DNA from: SHVO01 sp050250575
GTDB taxonomy: Bacteria > Pseudomonadota > Alphaproteobacteria > Rhodospirillales > Rhodospirillaceae
Length of the DNA: 64,000 nucleotides
Direction: 5' to 3'
NCBI GenBank assembly: GCA_050250575.1
Contig: JBFWOJ010000010.1
Coordinates: forward strand, 1-64,000
The notes below the pieces were generated by a model that did not search any database, was not told the DNA's origin, and saw only the letters and a list, made by a program, of their open reading frames with translations. Below are positions 42,994 to 51,289 of the stretch, piece after piece (positions within the stretch are counted from its first letter, which is position 1; each line of letters begins with the position of its first letter). The translations under genes and the position numbers were made by a program.

Positions 42994-44004
42994 ATGACCA
43001 TTCTTCTGACGGGCGCCGCCGGGTTCATCGGCTTCCACGTGGCCAGGCGCCTTATGGAAGCCGGACGCACCGTCGTCGGCCTCGATAATTTCAACGCTTA
43101 TTATGATGTGCGTCTCAAGGAAGCGCGCTGGGCGGTTTTAGAGAAGACGCCGGGCTTCAAAGGCCGGCGCCTCGAGATCGCCGACAAGCACGCATTCCTT
43201 AAGTTCTGTGAAGAAGTACGGCCGACACATATCGTTCATCTGGCGGCGCAGGCCGGCGTTCGTTACGGCCTTGAGAATCCGCACGCCTATGCCGAAGCCA
43301 ATCTGGTCGGCTTTCTCAATGTGCTGGAAGCGGCCCGTGCCCTCGCGGTGCGCCACCTGGTTTATGCCTCGACGAGTTCGGTCTACGGCGCCAACAAGGC
43401 GATGCCGTTCGCCGAACATCACGGGGCCGCGCACCCCGTGAGCCTTTACGCCGCGACCAAGCGTGCGAACGAGCTGATGGCCCATTCGTACTCGCATCTC
43501 TTCAAGATCCCGACCACGGGGCTGCGCTTCTTCACGGTTTATGGTCCGTGGGGAAGGCCCGACATGGCGCCGCACAAGTTTACAGCGCGGATTTTCGCCG
43601 GCGATCCGATCGATGTGTATAACGGCGGAAAAATGATGCGCGATTTCACGTTCGTCGACGACATCGTCGAGGGCGTGGTTCGCGTGACCGATCACATCCC
43701 CAGCGCCGACACATCGTGGGATCCGATGGCTCCGACGCCGGACAGCTCGGGCGTCGCGCCGTTCCGCGTTTTCAACATCGGGCGCGGTACGCCCATCGAT
43801 CTCATGGACTTCATTGCCACGCTGGAAAAGCACATCGGCAAGAAGGCCGTGCTCAACATGATGCCGATGCAGCTTGGTGACGTGGAAGGGACGTGGTGCG
43901 ACGTCAGTGCGCTCGGCCGCGCCGTCGGCTATCAGCCGCGCGTCTCACTGGACGAAGGCCTGGGCAAGACCGTCGCCTGGTTCCGCGAATACTATAAGGT
44001 CTAG
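42994..44004 (+). CDS. NAD-dependent epimerase, UDP-glucuronate 4-epimerase-like
   Basis: A 336-aa extended SDR. The NAD motif is TILLTGAAGFIGFHVARRL, followed by LDNFNAYYDVRLK, the catalytic Ser-Thr region YASTSSVYG, and Y-x3-K in SLYAATKRANEL; the substrate loop TVYGPWGRPDMAPHKF and FTFVDDIVEGV match UDP-glucuronate 4-epimerases. This would give UDP-galacturonate for LPS or capsule. The start is the ATG at 42994; a TTG directly before it is in frame. An intrinsic terminator follows at 44031. Confidence 0.9.
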   Translation: MTILLTGAAGFIGFHVARRLMEAGRTVVGLDNFNAYYDVRLKEARWAVLEKTPGFKGRRLEIADKHAFLKFCEEVRPTHIVHLAAQAGVRYGLENPHAYAEANLVGFLNVLEAARALAVRHLVYASTSSVYGANKAMPFAEHHGAAHPVSLYAATKRANELMAHSYSHLFKIPTTGLRFFTVYGPWGRPDMAPHKFTARIFAGDPIDVYNGGKMMRDFTFVDDIVEGVVRVTDHIPSADTSWDPMAPTPDSSGVAPFRVFNIGRGTPIDLMDFIATLEKHIGKKAVLNMMPMQLGDVEGTWCDVSALGRAVGYQPRVSLDEGLGKTVAWFREYYKV

Positions 44005-44030
44005 GCTGTACGCCCGCGGGGCGGCGCCCG

Positions 44031-44051
44031 GCTTCTTTCAGAAGCTTTTTT
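44031..44051 (+). terminator. Intrinsic terminator after the epimerase gene
   Basis: Stem GCTTCT/AGAAGC with a TTC loop, followed directly by six T. It starts 27 bp after the epimerase stop. It abuts the first copy of the tsaD-end duplication. Confidence 0.75.
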
Positions 44052-44200
44052 AAGAATCTGGCGCGCGGCGCAGCAGCGCACCGAATTTTTACGCCTTCAC
44101 TCCTGCGCCGCGCAACGCCGGCGAAGGCCGGCTTCTCTAAGAATCTTGCGCGCGGCGCAGCAGCGCACCGAATTTTTACGCCTTCACTCCTGCGCCGCGC
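44051..44200. repeat. Tandem duplication of the tsaD 3' end (2 x 63 bp, 87-bp period)
   Basis: Positions 44051-44113 and 44138-44200 are 63-bp copies that differ at one base (G versus T at the tenth position). The second copy contains the last eight codons and stop of tsaD; the first contains the same codons and stop without the rest of the gene. The 24 bp between copies partly repeats the sequence before copy 1 (CCGGCTTCT). This is a recent local duplication. Confidence 0.95.
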
Positions 44201-45231
44201 GCGGGCGGCGCAGACGGATCGAGCGGCCAGCGCGGCCGCGCTTTGAAATCAAGAGCATCAACAAGCCCGAGCTTGAAACGCTCCAGCGCGGCCCAGGCGA
44301 TCATGATGGCGTTGTCGGTGCACAACGGAAGCGGCGGCGCGACGAAGGTAAAGCCGGCTTTCCGCGCGCGGGCTTCGAGTTCGGTTCGCAGCGCGGTATT
44401 GGCGGCAACGCCGCCGGCGACGACGAGCGTGCGGCCGTCATAAGAGTCGCTGAAAGTCTCGAGCGCGCGGCGCACACGATCCCCGATGGACTCGACCGCC
44501 GCTGCCTGAAACGAGGCGGCAAGGTCGCGGATGTCCTGGTCACCGAGGGGTCCAGGCGGCAGCCCCTCGACCGCCACGCGCACCGCGGTCTTGAGGCCCG
44601 AGAAGGAAAAATCGCAGCCGGGTTTGCCCCTCATCGGCCGCGCAAACACGAAACGCGCGGGATCGCCGGTTTTCGCGGCGCGTTCGATGGCGGGGCCGCC
44701 GGGGTACCCAAGGCCGATCATCTTGGCGACTTTGTCGAACGCTTCGCCGGCGGCGTCGTCAACCGTGGTGCCGAGCCGGCGGTAGCGTCCTACGCCCTCC
44801 ACGGCGAGCAGCTGACAGTGGCCGCCGGAGACAAGAAGAAGAAGGAAGGGAAATTCGACGTCATCGGTCAGGCGGGCCGTCAGCGCGTGTCCTTCGAGAT
44901 GATTGACCGCGATGAACGCAATCCCATGCACGGCCGCAATCGCTTTGGCCGACATGACGCCGACGAGCACACCGCCGATGAGCCCGGGACCCGCGGTTGC
45001 GCCGACGGCGGAGAGATCCTGAAAGCGAACGCCGGCCTCGCGCATCGCCTTGGCGATCAGGCGGTCGAGATGGGCGAGATGAGACCGGGCCGCGACCTCG
45101 GGCACGATGCCGCCGAAGGCGGCGTGCTCCTCCATCTGCGACAACACCGCATGCGCGAGCACTTTGCCGTCCGCATCGACGAGGGCGGCGGCGGTCTCAT
45201 CGCAGCTGGTTTCGAGGCCGAGGACAATCAT
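44176..45231 (-). CDS. tsaD: tRNA N6-adenosine threonylcarbamoyltransferase TsaD
   Basis: TsaD transfers threonylcarbamoyl to A37 of ANN-decoding tRNAs (t6A), working with TsaB, which is encoded at 51290. The 351-aa protein begins MIVLGLETSCDETAAAL and has the metal-binding HLEGHALTARL, FLLLLVSGGHCQLL, GYPGGPAIE, and VVAGGVAANTALR. Its last codons lie in a duplicated segment. It is divergent from the hemD-like gene with 59 bp between them. Confidence 0.96.
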   Translation of the reverse strand: MIVLGLETSCDETAAALVDADGKVLAHAVLSQMEEHAAFGGIVPEVAARSHLAHLDRLIAKAMREAGVRFQDLSAVGATAGPGLIGGVLVGVMSAKAIAAVHGIAFIAVNHLEGHALTARLTDDVEFPFLLLLVSGGHCQLLAVEGVGRYRRLGTTVDDAAGEAFDKVAKMIGLGYPGGPAIERAAKTGDPARFVFARPMRGKPGCDFSFSGLKTAVRVAVEGLPPGPLGDQDIRDLAASFQAAAVESIGDRVRRALETFSDSYDGRTLVVAGGVAANTALRTELEARARKAGFTFVAPPLPLCTDNAIMIAWAALERFKLGLVDALDFKARPRWPLDPSAPPARGAGVKA

Positions 45232-45290
45232 GCTTTTCTCTATTTCGCGTAGGCTCTACAACCTTTTGGCAGCTAATGCCAGGAACGGGC

Positions 45291-48200
45291 ATGCGGGTTC
45301 TGATCACTCAGCCGGCGCAGGAAGCCGCCGTCTCGGCGCGGGCCTTATCGGCCCGGGGCCATGAGCCCATCTCGATTCCGTTGGTGACGGTCGAGCGGGA
45401 AACTTCCCCGCAGATCAACCTTTCGAGCGCACAGGGATTCCTGGCGACAAGCGCCGAAGGCGTGCGTGCCTTAGCCGAAAATGTCGGGGTCCGCACCTTC
45501 CCCATCTTCGTCGACAGCGAACTCACGGCGGCCGAGGCGCGCCGCGCGGGGTTCAAGGAGATCCACGCGGCGAAGGACGACTCCCAGGATCTCGCCCGGC
45601 TGGTGGAACGCTCGCTCAAACCCGCCAATGGTGCTTTGATCTATGCCTGCAGTACGGCGGCGCCCGTGAACCTCTCGGCGATCCTGGGCAACATGGGTTT
45701 CGCGGTGCGCGCACTGCCGCTCTACAGCATCAAGCGCGTGGCCGAGATGCCGCGCGAGCTGCGCGAGAAGCTGAGCGGCAACGGCATCGACGTGGCCTTG
45801 TTCATGTCTCCGGACGAAGCGCGCGCCTTCGTCACTCTTATCCAGCGCGATGAAGCGGCACCGCCCGTCGCCGGGCTGAAAACCGTCACGGCGACGCCGG
45901 CCATTGCCGCGCCGCTGCGCGCGCTGAAAGGGGCAAGCATCACCGTCGCAAAAGCCAGCGATCCGGATACCGTATGGGCGACGCTTGACGGCGAACTCAT
46001 CGACCGTGTCGCGGAGGAGCGGCGCGCGCGCGAACGCAAGGCCCGGGAAGACGAGGAGCACCGGCGCGCCGACGAGGAGCGCCGGCACAAGGCGGAAGAA
46101 GAGAGCGCGCGATCGGCCCGCGAGACGGCCGAAGCCGAGCGCCGGGAACGCGAGCGTGCCGATGCCGCGCGGGCCGCCGCCGCCCGCGCCGCGGCCGATC
46201 AAGCGGAGCTGGAGCGGCTGGCGCGCGAAGAGGAGGAGCGCATCCGCGTCGACGTGGCCCGCCGCAAGCGCGAGGAAGAACAACGCGCGCAGGCCGAGAA
46301 GCGGGCGCGGGAAGAAGCCGAACGCGAACGCCAACGTGCCGAAAAAGCCGCGCGCGACGCCGACGTCATGGAACAACGCGAGAAGGAGCGGGCCGAACGC
46401 GAGCGGCGCAGGGTGGAGGACGCCGAGCGGGATCGCCTCGAGAAGGAACGTCTTGCCGCCGCGCGCGCGGCACGCGAAGCGGCCGAACGCGAGCAACGCG
46501 AACGGGAAGGCATCGAGCGCGAACGGCTCAAAGCGGAGGAAGCAGAGCGAGCCCGGATCGAGAAGGAGCGTCTCGGCGCCGAGCGCGCGGAACGGGAAGC
46601 GGCCGAACGCGAGCGGCGCGAACGGGAACGCATCGAGCGCGAACGGCTCAAAGCGGAGGAGGCGGCCCGTTCGAAAGCCGAGAAAGAGCGGATCGTAGCG
46701 GAGCGCGCGGTGCGGGAGGAGGCCGAGCGCCAAAAGGCGCGCGCGGAGTTGCAAGAGCGGGAGCGCCTCAAGGCCGAGGAAGCCATCCAGCTGAAAATGG
46801 AAGAAGAGCGCATCGCCGCCGCACGCGCGGAGAAGGAGCGTCTGCACAAAGAAAGACAAGAGCGCCAACTGGCCGAGCGGATCGAGGAGGACCGCCGCCG
46901 CGCGGAACGTTACGCGCGCGAGCGGGCCGAAAAGGAACGCGCGGAGGCCGAACGTCAGGCGCACGAAAAAGCGCTCCGGGAACAATGGGCCCGGGAAAAG
47001 GCCGCGCGCGACGAAGCCGAGCGGGAGCGGCTGGCTGCAGAGCGCGTGATCTGGGAAGGCGCCGAGCGCGAGCGCCGGGCGGCGCAACAGGCCGAGCGGG
47101 AGCGAATCGAAGCGGAACGGATCGCCCGCGAACTTGTCGAACGTCAGGAGTGGGACCGCAAGCGCGCCGAACAGGAGCGCCTCGCGCGGGAAGAGGCGGA
47201 ACGCAAAGCCGCGGCCAAGCAACGGGCGGCGTTGGAACGCGAGCGCGAACGCGCCGAGCGCGAGCGCCTTGCCCGCGCCCAAGCCGAGGAGTTGCGGGCA
47301 GAAAAGGAACGCCTTGCCCGCGAAAGAGCGGAAGCGGAGCGCATCGAGCGTGAGCGCCGCGCCGAAGCTGAACGTCTCGACAAGGAAAAGCGCGCTGAAA
47401 CCGAGCGGCGCGAAAGCGAGGCGTGCGCGGAAGCCCTGCGCTCCGCCTGCGCGGAGGCGGAACGCGTTCGCGTGGAAAGGGAACGTATCGCCCGCGAAAA
47501 AGCGGAAGCGGAGCGGATCGAACACGCGCAAAAGGCCGAAGCGCAGCGCATCGAGAAAGAAGAGCGGGCGGAGGCAGAGGCCCGCGAGAAAGAACGCCAC
47601 GCCCGGGAGAAGGCCGAGCGAGAGCGAGTGAAAGCCGAGCAGGCGAAAGCGGAATTGGAACGTAACCGGGGGCTTCGGGAAGAGGCGGCGGCACAAAAAG
47701 CCAAGGCCGCTCAAGCGCGCCGCGAAGAAGAAGAGCGGCGAGCCGAGGAATTCGTACAGCAGAAACGCCGCGAGCAGGAGGAGGCCGCCCGCCTTCGCGC
47801 CGAACGATTGCGCCGATCCGAGGAGCGCGAGGCGGCGGAGCGGGCGGAGAAAGCCCGGCGGACGGCGGCCCGGCCGACATGGACGTCACGCATGGGGCGC
47901 TGGTTCGCCGCAAAGAGCGAGCAGCCGGCGCGAGCGGGTGCAGATCTGCGCTGGTCCGTGGGCATCGGCGCCAATGGACATGCCCCGGAGACAGTCGCCG
48001 CGGTAGCCTCCGCGCCTTCCTCATGGAATGATACAGCTATGACCGATCCCATTCGCGACAACGACAAGACCCCTCCGGCCGACGCTTCGCCCGCTCCGGC
48101 GAAGGACGAGCCGTTGATCGGCCGCGTGCCGCTGGCTCTTGTCGAACTCAATGATCTGGTCGAGCGCGAAAACGCGGCAATCCGCGGGACGCCGCCCCAT

Positions 48201-49418
48201 GAGACGGAATCCCTCGCCGATGCTAAACCCGCGGCGCGCAGCGGCGGCGGCCGGTCGGCGCAGATGCAAGCCGAGGACGCGGCGGACGACCGCGCACGCG
48301 ACCGCCTCAGGAATTGGGGCCGGGCCGACTCACCGGCCCCAGAGTCAGTCCCGCCGGAGTCCGCGGGCGCCGAGGAGCCGGCGGCGGAACCAAGCAGCGA
48401 AACCGTTGCCCCGCCCGCGCCGCGTCGGCGGAGCTCGGGCCGCAGCGTGCTGCTGTTTTTTGTGCTGGCAGGCCTTGCCACGGCGGGCGCGATGACCTCG
48501 GACCGCTGGCTGCCGCTGATCGTCGGGACGCCGGACACACCCATTGTCACCGCACCTGCTCCGCAACCAACACCGGCGCCGCCGAGCCAGGCTCCCACGA
48601 TCGCGACGCCAACGGTTCCAGCGCCCGCACCTGCACAACCGGCACCCACTGCGCCCGCGGCAAGCAGCGACGCCACGACGAACCAAACCATCGCATCGCT
48701 GATGGCACGCATCGCCACGCTCGAAGCGGCGCTTGGCAACGCGGTACAACTCGATGAGATCAACAGACGCGTGACGGCCTTGGAGGGAAGCCGCGCGGAC
48801 GCCAACAGCGTGCTCGCCCTCTCGGAGCGTGTGGCGGCGCTGGAGCAGGCAGGGCGCAGCACGGCGGACGCGCGCGCCGCCGCGGTCGCTCTCACCATCG
48901 CCGGCGTGCAGTGGCGGGAAGCCGTGGTCGGGGGCCGACCCTTCCTGAAGGAGTGGGACACGGTCAAGGCATTGAGCGGCGATACGAGCACGCCCCCGCC
49001 TTTCGCCAAATTTGCCGCCACGGGATTCCCGACACTGCCGGATCTGCGCCGCCGATTTGACACCACCGCTGCCGCCGCCGTCCGCGCCACTTATGTCCCG
49101 GACGATAGCGCGGGGTGGTTGCGTCAGACCTTGGACCGCATTCTTTCCGTCGTGACGATCCGGCGCATCGACGTGGATGTCGGCGACGGAATCGACGCGA
49201 TCCTCGTCCGCGCAAAGCGTGCTCTCGATGCCGGCGATCTCGCGGGCAGTGTCGCGGAAATGAAAAAGCTCACCGGCGGCTCGCTCGCGGCCGCGGCGCC
49301 GTGGATCGAAATGGCCGAAGCGCGCGAGGCGGCGGAACAGGCGGCGCAACAAACGGTCATCGGCGCCGCGGCAACATTGGCGGCGCCATCCGCGGCCGCG
49401 CCGCCGAAGGCACCGTAG
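45291..49418 (+). CDS. Fusion frame: uroporphyrinogen-III synthase, long charged helix, membrane helix and mitofilin (Mic60-like) domain
   Basis: One open frame of 1375 codons. Residues 1-238 are a HemD domain (RVLITQPAQEAAVSARAL, FMSPDEARAF, ATPAIAAPL). Residues 240-855 are almost only Glu, Arg, Lys and Ala, with no prolines over long stretches, predicting a coiled coil or single alpha helix. A Pro/Ala-rich part is followed by a membrane helix at about 1053-1072 (VLLFFVLAGLATAGA), a Pro/Ala linker, and a Mic60/COG4223-type end (VTIRRIDVDVGDGIDAILVRAKRALDAGDLAGSVAEM). In relatives hemD and mitofilin are separate neighbouring genes. An in-frame ATG at 48039 (MTDPIRDND) looks like the usual mitofilin start and could give a separate 459-aa product. 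hemY starts 4 bp later. Confidence 0.85.
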   Translation: MRVLITQPAQEAAVSARALSARGHEPISIPLVTVERETSPQINLSSAQGFLATSAEGVRALAENVGVRTFPIFVDSELTAAEARRAGFKEIHAAKDDSQDLARLVERSLKPANGALIYACSTAAPVNLSAILGNMGFAVRALPLYSIKRVAEMPRELREKLSGNGIDVALFMSPDEARAFVTLIQRDEAAPPVAGLKTVTATPAIAAPLRALKGASITVAKASDPDTVWATLDGELIDRVAEERRARERKAREDEEHRRADEERRHKAEEESARSARETAEAERRERERADAARAAAARAAADQAELERLAREEEERIRVDVARRKREEEQRAQAEKRAREEAERERQRAEKAARDADVMEQREKERAERERRRVEDAERDRLEKERLAAARAAREAAEREQREREGIERERLKAEEAERARIEKERLGAERAEREAAERERRERERIERERLKAEEAARSKAEKERIVAERAVREEAERQKARAELQERERLKAEEAIQLKMEEERIAAARAEKERLHKERQERQLAERIEEDRRRAERYARERAEKERAEAERQAHEKALREQWAREKAARDEAERERLAAERVIWEGAERERRAAQQAERERIEAERIARELVERQEWDRKRAEQERLAREEAERKAAAKQRAALERERERAERERLARAQAEELRAEKERLARERAEAERIERERRAEAERLDKEKRAETERRESEACAEALRSACAEAERVRVERERIAREKAEAERIEHAQKAEAQRIEKEERAEAEAREKERHAREKAERERVKAEQAKAELERNRGLREEAAAQKAKAAQARREEEERRAEEFVQQKRREQEEAARLRAERLRRSEEREAAERAEKARRTAARPTWTSRMGRWFAAKSEQPARAGADLRWSVGIGANGHAPETVAAVASAPSSWNDTAMTDPIRDNDKTPPADASPAPAKDEPLIGRVPLALVELNDLVERENAAIRGTPPHETESLADAKPAARSGGGRSAQMQAEDAADDRARDRLRNWGRADSPAPESVPPESAGAEEPAAEPSSETVAPPAPRRRSSGRSVLLFFVLAGLATAGAMTSDRWLPLIVGTPDTPIVTAPAPQPTPAPPSQAPTIATPTVPAPAPAQPAPTAPAASSDATTNQTIASLMARIATLEAALGNAVQLDEINRRVTALEGSRADANSVLALSERVAALEQAGRSTADARAAAVALTIAGVQWREAVVGGRPFLKEWDTVKALSGDTSTPPPFAKFAATGFPTLPDLRRRFDTTAAAAVRATYVPDDSAGWLRQTLDRILSVVTIRRIDVDVGDGIDAILVRAKRALDAGDLAGSVAEMKKLTGGSLAAAAPWIEMAEAREAAEQAAQQTVIGAAATLAAPSAAAPPKAP
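46441..46680 (+). repeat. Tandem 120-bp repeat inside the charged helix
   Basis: Units 46441-46560 and 46561-46680 are highly similar over most of their length, in register with the codons (40 residues each); the shared part includes IERERLKAEEA. A third, more diverged unit seems to follow to about 46800. The helix therefore grew by internal duplication. Confidence 0.85.
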
Positions 49419-49422
49419 CGCC

Positions 49423-50661
49423 ATGCGCCTCGTGCTGTATCTCATTGTGCTCTTCCTTGCCGTGAGCGCCGCCGTTTGGCTCGCCAACGACCCCGGCAAT
49501 GTCGCGCTGGAATGGCGCGGCTGGAGGATCGACACCTCGGCCAGCATGTTGATTGCGGTGATGATCGCCGGGATGTTCATCGCGGCCGTTCTGTTGCGCG
49601 GCCTCGCCTTCATCGCCGGGCTGATGAAATCGATCGCTGCCGCGCGGCGCGAACGGCGCCTGAACCGCGGCCTCACCAGTCTCGCCGACGGGTTTGCCGC
49701 GGTTCAGGCGGGCCAGACCAATGCCGCGCGGAAATTTGCCCGGGAAGCGAATGCGCTTCTCCAGGCCAATCCTGCGGTTTTCATGCTCCGCAAGCAGACC
49801 GCTGAGCTGGCCGGCGACATGAAGGAAATGAAGGAGGCCGCGACGGCGTTGCTCGCACGGCCGCAGACCGAACTCGCCGGCTTGCGCTCGCTCGCCCTGA
49901 AAGCCGCCGCCGACGGGGATACCGTCGGCGCCTTGAATCACGCCAAGCGCGCGCTTTCGCGCAAGGACGCACCGGCCTGGGCGATCGAGATGGCCCTCGA
50001 TCTTGCGATCTCCAGCGGCCTGTGGCGCGACGCCTTGTCGCTCATCGATACCAAGATCGCGCGTGAGACCTTTGCAGCCGAGGACTTCAAGCGCATCAAG
50101 ACACGCTTGCTGCTTCAGCAAGCGCAGGTCGATTTGAAAACTGGGGATTCGATCAGCGCGGCGGCACTGGCGCGCCAAGCGATCGATATCGGCGGCGCCC
50201 CCGTGCCGGCAACGGCTGCCTACGCCCGCGCCATGGCGGCCCAGGGCAAGGGCCGCAAGGCGGCCCATCTTATCGAGAAATTATGGGGCGAGACGCCCCA
50301 TGCGGACCTTGCCGCGGCCTACAAGATTCTGATCCCGGGCGAGTCGGCCCTGGATTGGGCGCGGCGCGTGGACAATCTCGCGCGGATCGATGCCGATCAT
50401 CCGGAAACGCGGCTGGCCGTGGCGAGCGCCTCGCTCGAGGCCGAACTGTGGGGTCAGGCGCGCAATCGCCTGGCGCCGCTTACCGCTGAGACCGGCGATC
50501 CGGACGTCCGGGCGCGGGCGGCGCGACTTCTGGCGGAAGTGGAGTTGCGTGAACGCCGCGACGCCGACAAGGCGGCCGAGTGGCTCAAAATGGCCCTCGA
50601 GGCGAGGCGCGAGACCGATCGCAGCGCGCCGCGCAACGTCGCCGAGCTGGCGAGAGCCTAA
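49423..50661 (+). CDS. hemY: HemY family TPR membrane protein
   Basis: A 412-aa protein with two N-terminal membrane helices (LVLYLIVLFLAVSAAVWLA; LIAVMIAGMFIAAVLLRGLAFIAGL) flanking a short periplasmic loop (NDPGNVALEWRGWRID), then a cytoplasmic or periplasmic TPR-rich region (RRERRLNRGLTSLADGFAAVQAGQTNAARKFAREA; GDTVGALNHAKRALSRKDAPAW). HemY proteins accompany hemD in many proteobacteria; their exact role in heme synthesis is unsettled (this is not protoporphyrinogen oxidase). It closely follows the mitofilin end. Confidence 0.9.
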   Translation: MRLVLYLIVLFLAVSAAVWLANDPGNVALEWRGWRIDTSASMLIAVMIAGMFIAAVLLRGLAFIAGLMKSIAAARRERRLNRGLTSLADGFAAVQAGQTNAARKFAREANALLQANPAVFMLRKQTAELAGDMKEMKEAATALLARPQTELAGLRSLALKAAADGDTVGALNHAKRALSRKDAPAWAIEMALDLAISSGLWRDALSLIDTKIARETFAAEDFKRIKTRLLLQQAQVDLKTGDSISAAALARQAIDIGGAPVPATAAYARAMAAQGKGRKAAHLIEKLWGETPHADLAAAYKILIPGESALDWARRVDNLARIDADHPETRLAVASASLEAELWGQARNRLAPLTAETGDPDVRARAARLLAEVELRERRDADKAAEWLKMALEARRETDRSAPRNVAELARA

Positions 50662-51215
50662 GGCATCATGGGCTGGGGCAGCGCCTCATCGCCCAGCACG
50701 GGATACTTCGCGCGCGCATTGAACAGCTGATAGTGCCACCATTCATTGCGATAGAAATCCCAGCCGGCGGCCGTCATCAGGCCGAGCAGCAGCGCCCGGT
50801 TGCGCTGTGCCTCGACTGGAATATCGGTGCAGCCGTGATGTGAAAGCGGGGTGAAGGCGTCGAAGGCCGTGCCCATGTCCAGTTCGCGACCCGCGGCGTC
50901 GATCAAGGTGAGATCGACCGCCGCGCCCATGGAGTGCGGCGAACCGCGGCTCGGATCGGCCAGAAAATTCGGATCCGGCGTGTGATTCCACAGCACCCAT
51001 TGCGCTTGGGAAGGACGAAAGGCGTCGAAAATCTTGAACCGAAAGCCAAGCGGACGGGCGAGGCCGATCGCAGCCTGGAGGCAGGCCGCGGCATCGGTAT
51101 TCAAGAAGCAGGCCGGCCGGCCGTAAACCGGTTTGCCGGTGAAATTGTCCGGCGTGGCGTAGGCGATGTCGAGGTCGACATCAAAGGCGGGCGGCGCAAT
51201 CTCGACAAGGCTCAT
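50658..51215 (-). CDS. D-alanyl-D-alanine dipeptidase (VanX/DdpX family, M15D)
   Basis: A 185-aa zinc peptidase. The ligand motif SxHxxGxAxD appears as SPHSMGAAVDLTLID, the third ligand and catalytic Glu as EWWHYQLF, and the arginine-containing FKIFDAFRPSQAQ is typical. VanX-type enzymes hydrolyse D-Ala-D-Ala; chromosomal DdpX uses it for peptidoglycan turnover. No vancomycin-resistance ligase or reductase genes are present, so turnover is the likely role. No signal peptide, so cytoplasmic. Overlaps the hemY stop by 4 bp (convergent). Confidence 0.9.
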   Translation of the reverse strand: MSLVEIAPPAFDVDLDIAYATPDNFTGKPVYGRPACFLNTDAAACLQAAIGLARPLGFRFKIFDAFRPSQAQWVLWNHTPDPNFLADPSRGSPHSMGAAVDLTLIDAAGRELDMGTAFDAFTPLSHHGCTDIPVEAQRNRALLLGLMTAAGWDFYRNEWWHYQLFNARAKYPVLGDEALPQPMMP

Positions 51216-51224
51216 GGAACGATT

Positions 51225-51252
51225 TCGACAATGAGGATCGGTCCTATATAAA
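51225..51252 (+). promoter_or_regulatory. Predicted tsaB promoter
   Basis: TCGACA (51225-51230) and TATAAA (51247-51252) are 16 bp apart, 38 bp before the tsaB ATG, in the divergent gap to the VanX-like gene. Confidence 0.55.
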
Positions 51253-51289
51253 CAATATCGTCGCCGCTCTCAGCCTTTCTCTCTCGCCG

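Noticed and set aside
46441..46800. CRISPR array or transposon repeats
   Set aside because: The repeats are contiguous, in codon register and inside a coding helix; there are no spacers, and no cas genes or transposase in the window.
45471..47714. A 747-codon open frame on the minus strand opposite the charged helix, rich in Leu and Phe
   Set aside because: It is the mirror of Glu/Arg/Lys codons with few stops; composition is unnatural, it has no ribosome site or family match, and the plus-strand gene explains the region.
46768..48024. A 418-codon minus-strand frame, Arg/Pro/Ala-rich
   Set aside because: Same cause: antisense of low-complexity codons in GC-rich DNA.
50658..51215. Vancomycin resistance gene
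   Set aside because: The VanX-like enzyme stands alone, with no vanH, vanA or regulators; a peptidoglycan-turnover dipeptidase is the simpler reading.
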